A model generated the notes under the pieces. The model was not told the DNA's origin. It searched no databases and was given only the letters and a program-made list of their open reading frames with translations. From assembly GCA_021734595.1 (NCBI GenBank), contig JAIPIO010000081.1, positions 1-13,630 of the forward strand: 13,630 nucleotides of DNA, read 5' to 3'. Positions 12,811 through 13,630 of the stretch are shown piece after piece; the stretch's first letter is position 1; the number at the start of each line of letters is the position of its first letter. Origin of the DNA: Kiritimatiellales bacterium. GTDB lineage: Bacteria > Verrucomicrobiota > Kiritimatiellia > Kiritimatiellales > Pontiellaceae. The position numbers and the translations under genes were made by a program.

Positions 12811-13630
12811 ATGTTTATGAATTCGATTTTCCAATCGTTGGAAGCCTGCTTCCCGCGTGCGGGCGAATACCGGCGCGGTTCCGGCGGCAGCGAGGTGCGC
12901 GAAACCGCCGCGCTGTTCCGGCACTTCCCCTACCGCGAGCGGCACCTCCAATGCCTGTGGGCCGATCCGCGCCACCGCCCCGCCGAACTGAAAACCTCCG
13001 AAGGCGAATCCGTGACCGTCGAACATCCGGGAGACTGGAACCTCGAAGCCGGCCCCGACTTTCTGAACGCCGTGTTGCTGGTCGGAAAAGAGAAGCGCCG
13101 CATCGCGGGCGATCTCGAAATCCATATCCATGCCAACGCCTGGAAACAGCACGGCCATCCCGGTGATCCGCGCTACTCCAACGTGCGCTTCCACGTCGTC
13201 TATTTCCAGGGGTTGGAAATCCCCGGACTGATCCAGATCCCGCTACAGGAAACCCTGGCCACCGATCCGCGCTTCTCGTTCGAAAACATCGACCTCACCG
13301 CCTACCCCTACTCCATTCCGTCCGGCAACTTTCCAATGATTGGAATGCACCCCGACCAAAAGATCCAATGGTTGGAAAGTGCCGGAGAGGAGCGTTTGCG
13401 ACTGAAGGCCGAGCGCTTTTCCTTTGCGATGCAAAACAAGGAGCCCGAGCAGGTTTTGTGGGAAGAGCTGATGGCCGCGCTCGGCTATAAAAACAACAAG
13501 GTTTCGTTCCGCCAGCTCGCCGCCATTCTGCCGCTGGCGCGGCTGCGGTCGCTGGCCGAAACCACTGACGAAGCCTACGCGCTTCTGCTCGGCCTCTCCG
13601 GTCTACTGCCCGCCAACCCCGATCCCGCTT
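12811..13630 (+). CDS. DUF2851 family protein (3' end cut off by window)
   Basis: The first 273 codons of a DUF2851 (PF11013-like) protein, usually around 400-450 aa and of unknown function, found in Bacteroidetes and PVC bacteria. Recognisable blocks are RHLQCLW (44-50), HPGDWNLEAGPDFLNAVL (72-89), GDLEIHIHANAWKQHGHPGD (100-119) and YSNVRFHVVYFQGLE (122-136); the conserved His and Asp residues suggest a metal-dependent activity, but none is proven. The frame stays open to the window end. Two in-frame ATG codons (12811 and 12817) are possible starts and neither has a Shine-Dalgarno. The gene carries four copies of the TTCCAA-N3-TTGGAA-type palindrome (12829-12843, 13205-13219, 13331-13345 and 13363-13377), the highest density in the window. 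Confidence 0.85.
   Translation, partial: MFMNSIFQSLEACFPRAGEYRRGSGGSEVRETAALFRHFPYRERHLQCLWADPRHRPAELKTSEGESVTVEHPGDWNLEAGPDFLNAVLLVGKEKRRIAGDLEIHIHANAWKQHGHPGDPRYSNVRFHVVYFQGLEIPGLIQIPLQETLATDPRFSFENIDLTAYPYSIPSGNFPMIGMHPDQKIQWLESAGEERLRLKAERFSFAMQNKEPEQVLWEELMAALGYKNNKVSFRQLAAILPLARLRSLAETTDEAYALLLGLSGLLPANPDPA
12829..12843. repeat. TTCCAA-N3-TTGGAA palindrome at the start of the DUF2851 gene
   Basis: A perfect copy (spacer TCG) covering codons 7-11, read F-Q-S-L-E. Confidence 0.85.
13205..13219. repeat. Degenerate copy of the palindrome (TTCCAG form)
   Basis: TTCCAGGGGTTGGAA, one arm changed. It encodes FQGLE, identical at DNA level to the copy inside rdgB read on the minus strand (384-398). 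Confidence 0.5.
13331..13377. repeat. Two further palindrome copies in the DUF2851 gene
   Basis: A perfect copy at 13331-13345 (spacer TGA, read F-P-M-I-G) and one at 13363-13377 lacking only the outermost T (read I-Q-W-L-E). Confidence 0.8.

Noticed and set aside
12811..13630. Repeated palindromes considered as CRISPR or transposon ends
   Set aside because: Spacing is irregular, copies lie within open coding frames, and there are no target duplications or transposase genes.

Overview
The window is about 13.6 kb of GC-rich (roughly 60% by eye) bacterial DNA. It encodes fermentative hydrogen and ethanol metabolism next to housekeeping and lineage-specific genes. A secreted SHD1-type protein, a DUF2851 protein, a Rex next to [FeFe] hydrogenases, and a short palindrome written repeatedly into coding DNA suggest an anaerobic, fermentative member of the PVC group. 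My best guess is Kiritimatiellota, but this is inference and not established by any marker gene here.

Left part (1-3676), all genes on the minus strand. It holds a truncated rdgB/HAM1 nucleotide-pyrophosphatase gene, an SHD1-like exported protein with a TTG start, and a tRNA-Arg(ACG) locus. The tRNA gene has an 89-codon GIY-YIG nuclease gene just downstream, a 26-bp copy of its 5' end upstream and a decayed copy of its 3' end beyond the GIY-YIG gene. Next come a Cas4/RecB-like PD-(D/E)XK nuclease with a four-Cys Fe-S signature and an Sfp-type phosphopantetheinyl transferase, which overlap by 13 bp.

Central part (3727-12229). adhE (aldehyde-alcohol dehydrogenase, minus strand, with a good terminator) is divergent from a tightly packed plus-strand operon. 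The operon order is thioredoxin-like [2Fe-2S] protein, sensory [FeFe] hydrogenase HydS with a PAS domain, SpoIIE/PP2C phosphatase, second [2Fe-2S] protein, group B-like [FeFe] hydrogenase, and the redox repressor Rex. Most junctions overlap by 1-4 bp. The shared adhE-hyd intergenic region carries two related 18-bp palindromes of the form TCGATW-N6-TATCGA. One overlaps a TTGACA -35 box and the other lies just downstream of the candidate adhE promoter. I propose these as non-canonical Rex operators. The simplest reading is a redox and H2 switch: Rex reads NADH/NAD+, HydS reads H2 or electron pressure and passes it to the phosphatase, and the outputs are H2 production (HydA) and ethanol production (AdhE). 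The maturases HydE, HydF and HydG and a NuoF-like bifurcating subunit are absent from the window.

Right part (12226-13630). An unrecognised 167-aa gene converges on rex with a 4-bp overlap, and a DUF2851 gene runs off the end of the window.

The motif TTCCAA-N3-TTGGAA occurs five times perfectly and several times with one or two changes, mostly inside genes at both edges of the window. This is far more than chance allows.
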